A stretch of 58,256 bases of DNA from Streptomyces parvulus (GCF_014648855.1 NZ_BMRX01000024.1:1-58256), one strand, 5' to 3'. Counted from the stretch's first letter, positions 41,696 to 50,507 are shown. Program-made: numbers and translations. Notes: generated by a model not told the origin, from the letters alone.

Positions 41696-42448
41696 TCAGG
41701 TCTGGTTTTCGCCTCCGTCGACGTAGAGGTTGGCGCCCACGATGTAGCTGCTCTGGTCGGAGGCCAGGAAGGCCACGGCTGCGGCTGCCTCCTCCGGGCG
41801 TCCGAAGCGGCCCTTGGGGACGGTCGCGGCGACGTTCTCCTTGACGGCCCTGGCGGTTTCCTCGTCGCCGAAGGCGGCGGTGCCTCCCGGGGTCTCGATC
41901 CAGGCCGGGGAGACCGTGTTGACGCGGATGCCACGGTCCTTGAGCTCGGTGGACCAGGTCCGTGCGAAGGAGCGGACGGCGGCCTTCGACGCCGCGTAGG
42001 CGCCGAACGCCGCCACTCCGCGGTCGGCGGCGGTCGAGCCGATCAATACGACCGAGGCCCCGTCGTTGAGCAGCGGCAACGCCTTGCGCACGGTGAGCAT
42101 CGTGCCTCGGACGTTGACCGCGAAGGTCTGGTCGAAGTGCTCTTCCGTGGTCTGTTCCAGCGTCACGAACGCGCCGGTCGCCGCGTTCGCCACGAGTACG
42201 TCCAGACCGGCGCCTCGCGCCTGGACCGCCGCGTAGAGGCGGTCCAGGTCCGCCGGCTTCGCGATGTCGCCGGCGACCGCTGCGGCCCGGTGGGCTCCGA
42301 TGGTCTTGACGGCGGTATCCAGTTCCGCTTCGCGCCGGCCGGTGACGAACACGTACGCTCCCTCGTCCGCCAACCGCACGGCGGTGGCCAGACCTATGCC
42401 CGTGCTGCCCCCGGTGACGACCGCCGTCTTGCCTTCCAGCTGTCCCAT
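41696..42448 (-). CDS. SDR-family NAD(P)-dependent oxidoreductase
   Basis: 250 residues. The cofactor motif TGGSTGIG (12-19), NAAT in place of NNAG (ANAATG), the catalytic Ser (IGSTAA) and YAASK (Tyr-x3-Lys) are in place, followed by the usual RVNTVSPAWIETP and C-terminal IVGANLYVDGGENQ. Typical classical SDR of the glucose/ribitol dehydrogenase type; substrate unknown. It is divergent from an AraC regulator 122 bp away, its likely regulator. Confidence 0.92.
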   Translation of the reverse strand: MGQLEGKTAVVTGGSTGIGLATAVRLADEGAYVFVTGRREAELDTAVKTIGAHRAAAVAGDIAKPADLDRLYAAVQARGAGLDVLVANAATGAFVTLEQTTEEHFDQTFAVNVRGTMLTVRKALPLLNDGASVVLIGSTAADRGVAAFGAYAASKAAVRSFARTWSTELKDRGIRVNTVSPAWIETPGGTAAFGDEETARAVKENVAATVPKGRFGRPEEAAAAVAFLASDQSSYIVGANLYVDGGENQT

Positions 42449-42570
42449 GTGATGTCTCCGTCAGTCTCTCGATGCCGATTGCTTCGGCTTCGATACTGCG
42501 GAACATCGGGGGTACCATCAATGATGCAGAGTCTTCGATTCTTTACGTATCGTCCCACTGAGGGGTTGCG

Positions 42571-43521
42571 GTGCTTGGTTTTCGTGATCCGGTCGCCGAC
42601 GCGATCGGGCTGCTGCGGCCTCGGACGGTGATCGGGCCCAGTCTCAGGGCCACGGGGGACTGGGCTCTGCGCTTCGACACGTTCCTGCACGTACGGATCG
42701 GCGGCCTCGTGCGCGGCACGTGCTGGCTGATCCTCGAAGGGCACGAGCCGGTGCTCCTGCGGGAGGGCGACACCTTCATGCTGGGCAATCCGCCGCCCTA
42801 CGTCCTGGCCGGCTCGCTCGACGCGAGGCCGCGTCCCGCGGCACCGGTGTGGGCGGGCGCCGAGGACGGGTTGGTGCGGATCGGCCCGGAGTCCGAGGAG
42901 GACCTCTACCTGTGTGTCGGGCACATCGGCTTCGACGAGGAGAACGCGGCCCTGCTGACCGATCTCCTGCCGCCGCTCGTGATCGTCCGCGCGGCCGATC
43001 CTCACGGGACGCGGCTCGCGCAGCTGATCGATCACCTGGCGACCGAGGTCGGGATCGCCGCCGCGGGCGGGCCGCTCGTCCAGAACCATCTCGCGCAGAT
43101 CCTGCTCGTGCACATGCTGCGTGCTCACGCCGGCCGGACAGACCGTCCGGCCGGCTGGTTGAGCGCCCTCAACGAGGACGGCATCGGTGCCGCCCTTCGG
43201 GCCGTGCACGCGGACGTGGCCCACTCCTGGAGCCTCAAAGAGCTCGCGGATATCAGCCACATGTCCCGTTCCGCGTTCGCCCGTGTCTTCAAGAGCCACG
43301 TCGGCGTCCCGCCGCTGGAGTACCTCATCCGATGGCGCATGAACCTCGCCCGCGATGCCCTCACCCGCGACACCATGTCGATCTCCGAACTCGCCCGGGC
43401 CACGGGCTACCAGTCCGAGAGCGCGTTCAGCACCGCGTTCCGCCGTGTGGTCGGCTCATCACCCGCCCAGTTCCGCAACCAGGCACGGCGGCAGCTGAGT
43501 TCGGCCGTGAGCGGGGGCTGA
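42571..43521 (+). CDS. AraC-family transcriptional regulator (cupin_6 type)
   Basis: 316 residues from GTG. The N-terminal cupin-like sensing domain (HVRIGGLVRGTCWLILEG, LREGDTFMLGNPPPYVLAG) is followed by the two helix-turn-helix motifs: WSLKELADISHMSRSAFARVFKSHVGVPPLEYLIRWRMNLARDAL and ISELARATGYQSESAFSTAFRRVVGSSPAQFRNQ. The arrangement is that of the AraC_binding_2/cupin_6 regulators, which often activate a divergent SDR gene. Complete, standard length. Confidence 0.92.
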   Translation: MLGFRDPVADAIGLLRPRTVIGPSLRATGDWALRFDTFLHVRIGGLVRGTCWLILEGHEPVLLREGDTFMLGNPPPYVLAGSLDARPRPAAPVWAGAEDGLVRIGPESEEDLYLCVGHIGFDEENAALLTDLLPPLVIVRAADPHGTRLAQLIDHLATEVGIAAAGGPLVQNHLAQILLVHMLRAHAGRTDRPAGWLSALNEDGIGAALRAVHADVAHSWSLKELADISHMSRSAFARVFKSHVGVPPLEYLIRWRMNLARDALTRDTMSISELARATGYQSESAFSTAFRRVVGSSPAQFRNQARRQLSSAVSGG

Positions 43522-43550
43522 GGGAGGCGTCCCGCAGAGCCGGCTTCGGT

Positions 43551-43570
43551 CCGGGCGGTTTGCCGTCCGG
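43551..43570. terminator. Terminator between AraC and DUF5996 genes
   Basis: CCGGGCGG (43551-43558) and CCGTCCGG (43563-43570) pair over a TTTG loop with one G-U pair; it lies three bases before the stop of the convergent gene. Confidence 0.55.
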
Positions 43571-43572
43571 GG

Positions 43573-44526
43573 CTACTTCGAGGCCCCGCGAGGCGACGAA
43601 GTCCCGTCCCACCGGAACGGGTCGTCCTCGAGCGAGGCGCGGTCCCAGTGTCCGCGTACTGCGGCGGCCTCATAGGTGCTGTGCAGGAACTCGCTGACGG
43701 CGCGATCCGGGTCGGGCGCGGTGCGGACGGCCTCGTAGGGCAGCAGGAACTGCTTGAACTCGCTGCTGAAGTAGGCGCTATCGGGCCCTACCGGGTACTC
43801 GGCGAAGCCGTCGGGTTCGGGGTAGGCGTAGGCGTAGAAGGCACCCTCCTCTCCCCCGCCGGGCCAGAACCCGCAGCTGGAGAGTTCCCGGGAGTAGCCC
43901 TCGACCATGACCCAGTCCCCGCAGTTGGGCGCGCCGCCGGGATGCGGCGGGGCCGACCGTCCGGAGAAGCGGGTGCAGGCGAGGTCCATGGCTCCCCAGA
44001 AGAAGTGCACCGGGCTGACCTTGCCGACGAAGTGCGACCGGAACTCGCCCATCACCCGGTTGGCCTGGAGCAACTGCCGCCAGAACAGGGCGGCGGCCTC
44101 CTGGTCGTAGGAATGGTGGTCGTGGTCTTCGGCGAAGGGGATCGCGGGCTCGACCTCGTTCGGGTGCGGGGTGATGGGGGCCTCGATCCCGAGCTCGTCG
44201 AGCGCGTGCAGCATCCGGGTGTAGAACTCGGCGACCGGCATGGGGCGGAGCGGGAAGTTTCGCGTTCCGCCATCACTGCTGCGGACTTCGAGCCGGTGGC
44301 CGACGAAGTCGAACTCGATCTCGAAGGCACCGGCGCGGTAGGGGATGGCCGATGTCGTCAGCCCGCGTGCGCTGACGTACAAGGTCACCTGCCACCAGTG
44401 GTTGATCAGGGGCGCGTGGGCCATCCGGATCTTGCCCACGATCTGCGTCCACATGTGCAGGGTGTCTCGGGTGGCGGTCCAGTCCGATACCCGGAGGCTC
44501 GGCCAGTTCGTCGCGGGTGGGGTCAT
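43573..44526 (-). CDS. DUF5996 family protein
   Basis: 317 residues. It starts NWPSLRVSDWTATRDTLHMWTQIVGKIRMAHAPLINHWWQVTLYVSARGLTTSAIPY-type text, with conserved Trp and His, as in actinobacterial DUF5996 proteins. A later block has SPVHFFWGAMDLACTRFSGRSAPPHPGGAPNCGDWVMVEGYSRELSSCGFWPGG, the family's hallmark (WGAMDLA-TRFSGR-APxHPGG). The repeated aromatic and His residues suggest a soluble enzyme of unknown reaction. Followed in the same direction upstream by a GNAT gene. Confidence 0.85.
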   Translation of the reverse strand: MTPPATNWPSLRVSDWTATRDTLHMWTQIVGKIRMAHAPLINHWWQVTLYVSARGLTTSAIPYRAGAFEIEFDFVGHRLEVRSSDGGTRNFPLRPMPVAEFYTRMLHALDELGIEAPITPHPNEVEPAIPFAEDHDHHSYDQEAAALFWRQLLQANRVMGEFRSHFVGKVSPVHFFWGAMDLACTRFSGRSAPPHPGGAPNCGDWVMVEGYSRELSSCGFWPGGGEEGAFYAYAYPEPDGFAEYPVGPDSAYFSSEFKQFLLPYEAVRTAPDPDRAVSEFLHSTYEAAAVRGHWDRASLEDDPFRWDGTSSPRGASK

Positions 44527-44609
44527 CGCTTCTCACATCCTTGGCAGCGCTGTTCGAAGGTGCCGGTCGTGCATGACTTTGGCCCCCTCCCCTTTGCCTG
44601 AGCTCGGCT

Positions 44610-44918
44610 TCAGTCGCTGACCTTGCTGCGGGACTGGTAGAGCAGGTCCTGGTACTCGGGATGCCGGGCGATCCAGCCCGCGAAGAACGGGCAGGTGGCG
44701 AGCACCCTCAGGTGGGCGGCGCGCGCCTCGTCAAGGGCCGCGCGGACGAGGGCGGAGCCGACGCCGGCGCCCTCGTAGTCCGCTTCGACCTCGGTGTGGA
44801 CGAACGCGATGAGTTCCGGCGTACGGATGTACTCCGCGACACCCGCCACTCGGGACGCTCCGTCGACACGCGCCTCGTAGCGCCTCGCCTCGGGCACGTC
44901 GCTCACTTCGACGCTCAT
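44610..44918 (-). CDS. GNAT-family N-acetyltransferase, YjdJ-type small form
   Basis: 102 residues from ATG. The pattern RYEARVDGASRVAGVAEYIRTPELIAFVHTEVEADYEGAGVGSALVRAALDEARAAHLRVLATCPFFAGWIARHPEYQDLLY is the minimal GNAT of COG2388 type, with acetyl-CoA P-loop YEGAGVGS and CPF-x3-WIxxHPEY end. It acetylates unknown small substrates. It is in the same orientation as the DUF5996 gene downstream, 83 bp apart. Confidence 0.9.
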   Translation of the reverse strand: MSVEVSDVPEARRYEARVDGASRVAGVAEYIRTPELIAFVHTEVEADYEGAGVGSALVRAALDEARAAHLRVLATCPFFAGWIARHPEYQDLLYQSRSKVSD

Positions 44919-45007
44919 GCGTCCTCCTTGTGGGGTTGTCGCTTGTGGGTTGTTGCTGCTCTGGTCAGCGGAATCCCGTCAGCCAGGACATCAGCCTAGT
45001 CCTGTAA

Positions 45008-45023
45008 AGTTGATACATCAACT
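45008..45023. promoter_or_regulatory. MarR-type palindrome upstream of the MarR gene
   Basis: AGTTGAT-AC-ATCAACT, perfect seven-base arms. Similar GTTGA-N4-TCAAC sites precede the isochorismatase operon (46795-46841). A TAGACT -10 for the MarR gene lies at 45101-45106. Confidence 0.62.
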
Positions 45024-45113
45024 GCATGTCGGTGGCGCGTCTCCGGCGACGGCGGCACGTGGCGCCCAAGCTGGAGTAGATGAGGTGTCAACGATTTCGT
45101 TAGACTGGGGCGC

Positions 45114-45581
45114 ATGGACGCACCGCCACACTGGCTCGACCCTGAACAGAAGGTCGCCTGGGACAACTTCATTCGCATGCAGGAGACCTTGATCGGACGG
45201 CTGTCCCGACGCGTCCAGACCGATTCCGGCATGTCGGCGTCCGACTACATCGTGCTCGCCAGCCTCACCGAAAGGGGCGGCGGGCGGATGCGTCTGCTGG
45301 ATCTGGCCAAGTCGGTGGAGTGGGAGAAGAGCCGGATGTCCCACCAGGTCACCAGGATGGCCAAGCGCGGGCTCGTGGCCAGGGAAGAGTGCCCCGACGA
45401 CGGACGCGGAGCGTTCATCGTGGCCACACCCGCCGGCTGCACGGCGATCGAAGAGGCCGCGCCCCAGCACGTCGAGCACGTCCGCCGCCTCTTCATCGAG
45501 GCCCTGACCCCGCATCAGCTCAGCACACTCGGCCGGCTCTCCAAGCGCGTGCTGGACCACATGGAAAGGCTGCCGGACTGA
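45114..45581 (+). CDS. MarR-family regulator
   Basis: 155 residues. The TAGACT -10 (45101-45106) ends seven bases before the ATG, so it is probably leaderless. Winged HTH: GRMRLLDLAKSVEWEKSRMSHQVTRMAKRGLVAREECPDDGRGAFIVATPAG. It differs from the three paralogues at 13-16 kb (WEKSRMSHQV recognition helix instead of SLSGxTRxV). The palindrome 45008-45023 lies 90 bp upstream; matching sites before 46755 suggest it controls the isochorismatase operon. It is convergent with that operon. Ligand unknown. Confidence 0.92.
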   Translation: MDAPPHWLDPEQKVAWDNFIRMQETLIGRLSRRVQTDSGMSASDYIVLASLTERGGGRMRLLDLAKSVEWEKSRMSHQVTRMAKRGLVAREECPDDGRGAFIVATPAGCTAIEEAAPQHVEHVRRLFIEALTPHQLSTLGRLSKRVLDHMERLPD

Positions 45582-45688
45582 CGGGGCGGGGCTGCGGCCT
45601 CGGCGGGTCCCTTGAGTTCGGCGCCTTCGAACGATGAGCGCCGGGCTCGTGCCGCGGGCCGGTGGGGTCGGGCTGCCCACCGGTCGGC

Positions 45689-46093
45689 CTACACCATCGG
45701 ATTGCCGCTGACGGACTCCGCGGGAGAGACGAGGTCCTGGACCACGTCCCAGTGTTCCACGATGCGCCCGCCGTCGAGCCGGAAGATGTCGACGATGGCC
45801 ACGGGGTTCGGGGCCCAGCCGTGGACGATGCTGTGGGTGAAGACCAGGTCGCCCTGGGCGGCGGTCCGTTGCGGCTCCCAGGAGAAGCCTTCCAGGTCGG
45901 GAACGATGTTGCGCAGGGTGTCGAGCCCGTTGGGCATTCGCGGGCTGTGCTGGATGTAGGGCTCGGCCCAGTAGCGGTCTATCGCGGTGAGGTCCTTGTC
46001 GGCGAACAGCTCGCGCATGGCGGTGAGCACGATGTCGACGTTGGCCTTTTCCCGGTCTTCCCGCTCTTCCCGCTCTACGTTGTGCTGCGTCAC
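45689..46093 (-). CDS. NTF2-like / SnoaL-like polyketide-cyclase-fold protein
   Basis: 134 residues from GTG 46093, with GAGAAGG eight bases upstream. The family pattern is clear: NVDIVLTAMRELFADKDLTAIDRYWAEPYIQHSPRMPNGLDTLRNIVPDLEGFSWEPQRTAAQGDLVFTHSIVHGWAPNPVAIVDIFRLDGGRIVEHWDVVQ, read in overlapping segments; the YxQHSPxxPNG and DIFRLxxGxIVEHWDVxQ motifs define a large, poorly characterised group. It starts three bases after the isochorismatase gene, so they form an operon. Confidence 0.9.
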   Translation of the reverse strand: MTQHNVEREEREDREKANVDIVLTAMRELFADKDLTAIDRYWAEPYIQHSPRMPNGLDTLRNIVPDLEGFSWEPQRTAAQGDLVFTHSIVHGWAPNPVAIVDIFRLDGGRIVEHWDVVQDLVSPAESVSGNPMV

Positions 46094-46095
46094 GA

Positions 46096-46755
46096 TCAGG
46101 CCTTCTCGTTTCCGGCGTGCGTGGCCAGGAGTTGCGTCTCCCAGGCGAAGGCGACTCCGCTCGCGCCGCCGTGCTGTGCCTGGATCTCGGCGGCGCCCGG
46201 CACGGTCTTCTCGCGTGCCCAGTCGCGCTGCCACTCACCCAGCACCGCCATCCAGGTGATCGGGGTCACGCCCGCCTGGATCATGCGCTGCACCGCCATG
46301 TCGTGGGCCTCCTTGGAGACTCCGCCGGACGCGTCGGTGACGACGACGACCTCGAAGCCCTCGCCGGCCGCCTGTATCGCCGGCATGGCCACGCAGATCT
46401 CCGTCCAGAGGCCGGCGATGATCAGCTTCTTGCGTCCGGTCGCCCTGACGGCGTCCACGACGCGCTCGTCCTGCCAGGTGTTGATGAAGGTCCTGTTGAT
46501 CGGCTTCTGCTCCGGGAACACGTCCTGTATCCCCTGGACGAGGAGGCCCCCGCGCTCCTCCAGGACGGTCGTCAGAATCGTCGGGACATCGAAGACCTTG
46601 GCGGCCTTGGCAAGCCCGACGGTGTTGTTGATGACCATCGTGGGTTCATGGCTGTGCAGGTTGGCGACCTGGAACGGCTGGTGGTCGATGAGAACGAGCA
46701 CGCTCTCCTCGGGCGTCAGCAGCGCGCCGAGGCCGGCCTTGTTCTGAGCACTCAC
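46096..46755 (-). CDS. Isochorismatase-family hydrolase (YcaC type)
   Basis: 219 residues from GTG 46755, with AAGGGG six bases upstream; the GTG at 46770 has none. The cysteine-hydrolase fold has Asp24 (VLIDHQPFQ), Lys83 and Cys120 (GLWTEICVAMP) as the catalytic triad. The segment SHEPTMVINNTVGLAKAAKVFDVPTILTTVLEERGG is typical of YcaC. Such enzymes hydrolyse small amides or ethers; the substrate is unknown. Operon with the NTF2-like gene; two MarR-type palindromes upstream point to regulation by the MarR at 45114. Confidence 0.92.
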   Translation of the reverse strand: MSAQNKAGLGALLTPEESVLVLIDHQPFQVANLHSHEPTMVINNTVGLAKAAKVFDVPTILTTVLEERGGLLVQGIQDVFPEQKPINRTFINTWQDERVVDAVRATGRKKLIIAGLWTEICVAMPAIQAAGEGFEVVVVTDASGGVSKEAHDMAVQRMIQAGVTPITWMAVLGEWQRDWAREKTVPGAAEIQAQHGGASGVAFAWETQLLATHAGNEKA

Positions 46756-46794
46756 GGGATTCCCCTTCACGCAGATCGCGGCGCCTCCCCATTT

Positions 46795-46841
46795 GGTTGA
46801 CGCGTCACCAAAGCTAGGTGCGGCATGGTTGATGCGTCAAC
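46795..46841. promoter_or_regulatory. Two MarR-type palindromes upstream of the isochorismatase gene
   Basis: GGTTGACGCGTCACC (46795-46809) and GTTGATGCGTCAAC (46828-46841), 33 bp apart. The second has perfect GTTGA/TCAAC arms. They match the palindrome before the MarR gene (45008-45023) in the GTTGA-N4-TCAAC core (that site has the ACAT/GATA spacing of the same length). Confidence 0.62.
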
Positions 46842-47017
46842 TTGTGCGCTGCTCCGGGTGGTTCGGCTGTCGGCGCTTCGCTCGGTGGAGGAGGGTCTCG
46901 GATGGGGCGTGGACCTGCGCGACAGTCCGGTCCCTGAGCCGCTTGTTCGTCCGCCGCTTCCTCGGACTCGGCCGGCGGGATCGTCCTTCCCGCCGGCCTC
47001 TCGCCTTCCCGGACGAC

Positions 47018-47046
47018 CGCCCAGGTCGTGGCTCACGACCTGGGCG
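47018..47046 (-). terminator. Strong terminator after the peptidoglycan-binding gene
   Basis: CGCCCAGGTCGT (47018-47029) pairs exactly with ACGACCTGGGCG (47035-47046) over five bases. It lies 34 bp after the minus-strand stop of 47081-47557. Confidence 0.72.
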
Positions 47047-47080
47047 TCTTGCGCCGCCGTGAGTTACGGGAAACGACGTC

Positions 47081-47557
47081 CTACACGCATCGACGGTCCT
47101 GGACGGGGACGCCGTTGAACTCCCAGAAGGCCGCCGTGGTCAGGTCTCCGACGATGCCGTCGACGGCGAGACGGAAGCCGTAGGAGTTCAGGAAGCGCTG
47201 CAGCGCCTTGATCGTGCGCGGTCCGACGACGCCGTCGACGACCAAGCGGGTGCCTCCGTGGAAGCCCTGCGCGTTGAACAGGCGCTGCGCGGCCTTCCAG
47301 CTGTCGGTTCCCAGGAGGCCGTTGTGCTCCCAGGGTTCGAAGCCGGAACGGGTCAGAAAGCACTGCCAGTTCTTCGCCCGGGCGACGTTCAGGCCGAGGT
47401 TGTTCACCGCGAGGACGGATGCCCTCTGGGTGCTCGCCGCGGACTGGGCGGGGGCCTCGGATGCGGCGGCGCCGACCGCCCCGCCCGCCAGGGTTCCGGC
47501 GGCGATTCCGATGATGGTGGCAGCGCTGACGAATGTCCTCGTCACAGCAGGTCGCAT
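47081..47557 (-). CDS. Secreted peptidoglycan-binding-domain protein
   Basis: 158 residues from ATG with GAGAGG upstream. The N-terminal Sec signal (MRPAVTRTFVSAATIIGIAAG then AAASEAPAQSAA) is followed by two short PG-binding-like repeats: GLLGTDSWKAAQRLFNAQGF with GGTRLVVDGVVGPRTIKALQRFLNSYGFRLAVDGIVGDLTTAAFWEF. The VDGxVGxxTxxAxxxF pattern is that of PG_binding_1. It probably binds the cell wall as a stand-alone protein or inhibitor. Two Cys (NWQCFLT and the C-terminal RRCV) may pair. Confidence 0.85.
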   Translation of the reverse strand: MRPAVTRTFVSAATIIGIAAGTLAGGAVGAAASEAPAQSAASTQRASVLAVNNLGLNVARAKNWQCFLTRSGFEPWEHNGLLGTDSWKAAQRLFNAQGFHGGTRLVVDGVVGPRTIKALQRFLNSYGFRLAVDGIVGDLTTAAFWEFNGVPVQDRRCV

Positions 47558-48090
47558 GGTTGTCCTCTCGGGTGTCCCGCCGCTACCGGCGGGGCAGGGG
47601 TTGACCACTTCGAGGAGCGGCACGCACCGCGCGCTCCTCACAGGTGGGGCCGGCGAACTGCACGGCGTTCCGGCCGACTCCGCGGTAAGACTGCGAGGCC
47701 TGCATGACGTCCGGCCAGAGCCGGCCCAGAAGTGACTTCGTCCCGGGACGTCCCACGGTCTGAACTGCGCGGACACCGCCCACCGCGTCCATACGGCGGG
47801 ACGACCGCGTGCGAGGGCACTGCCCGGATTCCGGCATACCGGGCGCCTCGACCGGTCGCGCCCCCTGGGGCGGCGGGCCGGCGTCGATGACCTCAGCGAG
47901 AGGTATCCCAGGCACCCACGAAACCGCACGTCAGATGGGGTGGGATGGTTCCACCGTGCCCCATCGGGCGTCGGCTGTTGCGCACGGGTGTCGTTTGCGC
48001 CGATGCTCTGGGTGTCGCGCCGACCAGGCCCGGACCGGCCGGTCCTACCGCGGCGTCAACGTCCACGCATTCATCCACGGGGGGACTCCC
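47558..48090. other. Divergent intergenic region, 530 bp
   Basis: It lies between two genes for secreted proteins and should hold both promoters. No gene is supported; open frames are arginine-rich with no ribosome binding site. Confidence 0.4.
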
Positions 48091-48714
48091 ATGTCCATGC
48101 GCAGCCGAGCGGGCACCGTCACCGCACTCACCGTCGCCGCACTCGCGGTCGGCACCGTCCTCACGGCACCCGCCGCCGGCGCGGCGCCGCAGGCCGCCAC
48201 GCCCAAGTTCCTGTCGGCGTCGCAGCTGCCGCCGCACCCGACGTCGTCCTGGACCGCCGGGCCGGTCACCGAGGGCTTCCCGGTCGAACTCGACCTGTGT
48301 GTGCACACGGAGGGCGTGCCCTCGTACGGCTACCGGCACCGCACGTTCCGCACCGACCTGGACACGAACGCCGTGCAGATGACCGTCGTCGCGGACACGG
48401 CCGCCCACGCCAAGGCGCTGGCCAAGCACTACGACGACCTGATCCGCACCTGCGCCGACCGCCTGGAGGAGGGCTCGCCCGACGTCGAGGCCGAGGGCCG
48501 CGACTACGGCACGCTGCCGGTCGAGGAGGGCGCCCGCGTCCGCGGCCTGCACACCGAGACGTCCTGGGGGGCCACCGACATCGCCCTGCTGTCGGTCGGG
48601 CGGGACGGCAGGACCGTCACCGTCGTGCAGTGGGCGCAGCTGGGCGACTTCGGGGACGCTCCGGTGGCCGGCTTCAAGAAGACCACGAGCACCGCCGTCG
48701 CCAAGTTGTACTGA
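48091..48714 (+). CDS. Secreted protein, unknown family
   Basis: 207 residues from ATG (MSMRSRAGTVTALTVAAL). Sec signal peptide with hydrophobic core and AxA-type cleavage near residue 32. The mature protein has an aromatic/acidic beta pattern (SSWTAGPVTEGFPVELDLCVHTEGVPSYGYRHRTF), two Cys (DLCVH and IRTCADR) and an ending TVTVVQWAQLGDFGDAPVAGFKKTTSTAVAKLY. It resembles the sensor-like extracellular lipoprotein domain (PknH-like/sensor domain) of actinobacteria, but the match is weak. Followed by a strong hairpin terminator. Confidence 0.75.
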   Translation: MSMRSRAGTVTALTVAALAVGTVLTAPAAGAAPQAATPKFLSASQLPPHPTSSWTAGPVTEGFPVELDLCVHTEGVPSYGYRHRTFRTDLDTNAVQMTVVADTAAHAKALAKHYDDLIRTCADRLEEGSPDVEAEGRDYGTLPVEEGARVRGLHTETSWGATDIALLSVGRDGRTVTVVQWAQLGDFGDAPVAGFKKTTSTAVAKLY

Positions 48715-48739
48715 GCGGGCGGCCATCGGGTGAGGACCG

Positions 48740-48775
48740 GGCCGTCCTCCCGCCACGGGGGTCGGGAGGACGGCC
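48740..48775. terminator. Strong bidirectional terminator
   Basis: GGCCGTCCTCCCG (48740-48752) pairs exactly with CGGGAGGACGGCC (48763-48775) over ten bases, followed by TTCCCC; it sits between convergent genes. Confidence 0.8.
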
Positions 48776-48865
48776 TTCCCCACGCATGTGGGAGGGACCG
48801 GGCGGAGACCACGGACTTCTGTCCGGGCCGTCCGCCGGAGAGGGAGGATCCCCGGCGTCGCTCTA

Positions 48866-50410
48866 CTACCGGCGGCCGCCGCGGGCCACCGGGCTCGGCG
48901 CCTCGACCGTGTCCACCACGAGCCAGTACTCCGCGCGGTAGTGCACCTCGTCACCCGCGTAGCCGAGCACGTACTGGACGTTGCCGGCCTCACCCGGCAG
49001 TACGTCCTCCAGGACGAACGTCCCGTCCTCGGCGACCGGGAGCGGCGGGAGGTCGGAGAACTCCGCGCCGTTCAGACGCTGCACCGTGATCCGCGGCGTC
49101 CCGGTGGGGGCCAGTCCGTCCAGGTCGAGTCGTCCGGTCCCCCTGAACGGCTCCCCGGCGACGGCCGGGCCGTGCGTCACGTCCACGATGCGCGACGCGG
49201 CCAGGGCCTCCCGCGTCTGGATGGTGTGCAGCCAGAACCTGGTGCCCTCGTGGTCGGAGGTCACGACGAAGAGCTGCTCGCCGTCCCCGGAGAACTCCAT
49301 GCCGCGCGGGACCACGCGGTGGCCGGCGGCCTCGTCCTCGAAGCTGATGCGCAGCGGCTGCCGCTCGATCGACGCATCCGCGAACGCCAAGGTCAGGTCG
49401 GCCTCGTCGCCCGAGGCCGCGCCGCCCTGGGCGAACCACTTGCCGTCGGGGCTGAAGGCGACGGCCGTGGGCGCCACGCCCTGGGGCAGCGGCGTGTAGG
49501 GGTTCTCGAGGAAGCGGGCGTCCTGGCCGCCGAGCAGTACGGTGCCGCGGCCCGCGTCGGCCACCGCCAGGACGGAGCCGTCCGCGGAGAAGTCGGCGTC
49601 CCGGAAGTCCATGCCCGGGCCGGTGCCGTCCTCGGTGAACCGGCGTTCGCCGAGGAACTCCAGCGGTTGGCCGTCCGCCCCGTCCGTCACCCGGTAGATG
49701 CCCAGGTCGGGGTCGTCGAGCGGGGTGGGACGCTCAGGAGCGATGACCAGCAGGCCACCGGGCCCGCCCTCGAGATGGAGCGGGGCGCCCGAGTAGAAGA
49801 CCTCTCCGGCGCCGCCGCCCTCCGCTCGCGCGGCGACGCCGACGCTGCCCAGCCCGTCGGCGCAGCCCCCGGGTGACACCGAGGGCCGGCTGGTGAAGAA
49901 CAGCCGCCCGCCGGTGTGCACCAGCTCCCGCCCGCAGTCGTCGGCCGGCGCCGCGATCGGGTCGAGCGGGTCCAGTGACCCCCGGTCGTGCTGGAAGGTC
50001 GCGATGTGGTCCGACTGCCCGGCGTAGACCTTCGAGCCGTCCGGTTCCACCGCGACGCCGGACAACGGGGCCGCCAGATGGGCGCTCGCGGTGGCCCGCC
50101 CGGCGCCTCCGTAGAGGATGCCGACCAGTTCCCCGTCCCGGGATCCGTCCGGGTAGGCGCGGTCACCGGCCAGCCACACGCGCCGGCTCGCCTCGTCCAC
50201 CGCCATCTGCGTGAACGACGCGGCCGGCAGTTCCGTGCCCGGCCCCGAGGGCACCACGGCCGTCGTGACGCCGCCCGGGTCGGCGGCGCCCGGGGCCGCT
50301 AACGCGGTACCGGGAGCCGCCGTCAGCACCGTCCCGGCCAGCGCACCGGCGAGCAGTACGGCCGTCAGCCCGCCGCCTCTTCCCAACGTGTTGCCCAACA
50401 CTGATCCCAC
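48866..50410 (-). CDS. Secreted beta-propeller-like protein
   Basis: 514 residues from GTG 50410 (a GTG at 50470 adds 20 residues with no ribosome binding site). The Sec signal has a core LTAVLLAGALAGTVLTAAPG. The mature protein has repeated WD40/SMP30-like strands: VDEASRRVWLAGDRAYPDGS, GVAVEPDGSKVYAGQSDHIATF, VAFSPDGKWFAQGG, GMEFSGDGEQLFVVTSDHEGTRFWLHTI, then a C-terminal Ig-like or fibronectin-type part. It is probably a surface or extracellular protein; no catalytic motif is seen. The pattern resembles several uncharacterised streptomycete propeller proteins. Separated from the next gene by a terminator. Confidence 0.8.
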   Translation of the reverse strand: MGSVLGNTLGRGGGLTAVLLAGALAGTVLTAAPGTALAAPGAADPGGVTTAVVPSGPGTELPAASFTQMAVDEASRRVWLAGDRAYPDGSRDGELVGILYGGAGRATASAHLAAPLSGVAVEPDGSKVYAGQSDHIATFQHDRGSLDPLDPIAAPADDCGRELVHTGGRLFFTSRPSVSPGGCADGLGSVGVAARAEGGGAGEVFYSGAPLHLEGGPGGLLVIAPERPTPLDDPDLGIYRVTDGADGQPLEFLGERRFTEDGTGPGMDFRDADFSADGSVLAVADAGRGTVLLGGQDARFLENPYTPLPQGVAPTAVAFSPDGKWFAQGGAASGDEADLTLAFADASIERQPLRISFEDEAAGHRVVPRGMEFSGDGEQLFVVTSDHEGTRFWLHTIQTREALAASRIVDVTHGPAVAGEPFRGTGRLDLDGLAPTGTPRITVQRLNGAEFSDLPPLPVAEDGTFVLEDVLPGEAGNVQYVLGYAGDEVHYRAEYWLVVDTVEAPSPVARGGRR

Positions 50411-50507
50411 CCGTGATCCCACCCCTGATGTCGGCGCGCCACCGTGCACGCATGGCACGCGTTCAGACACGAAACGTCGTCAATGATCCAAGACAAATCA
50501 GCAATTG

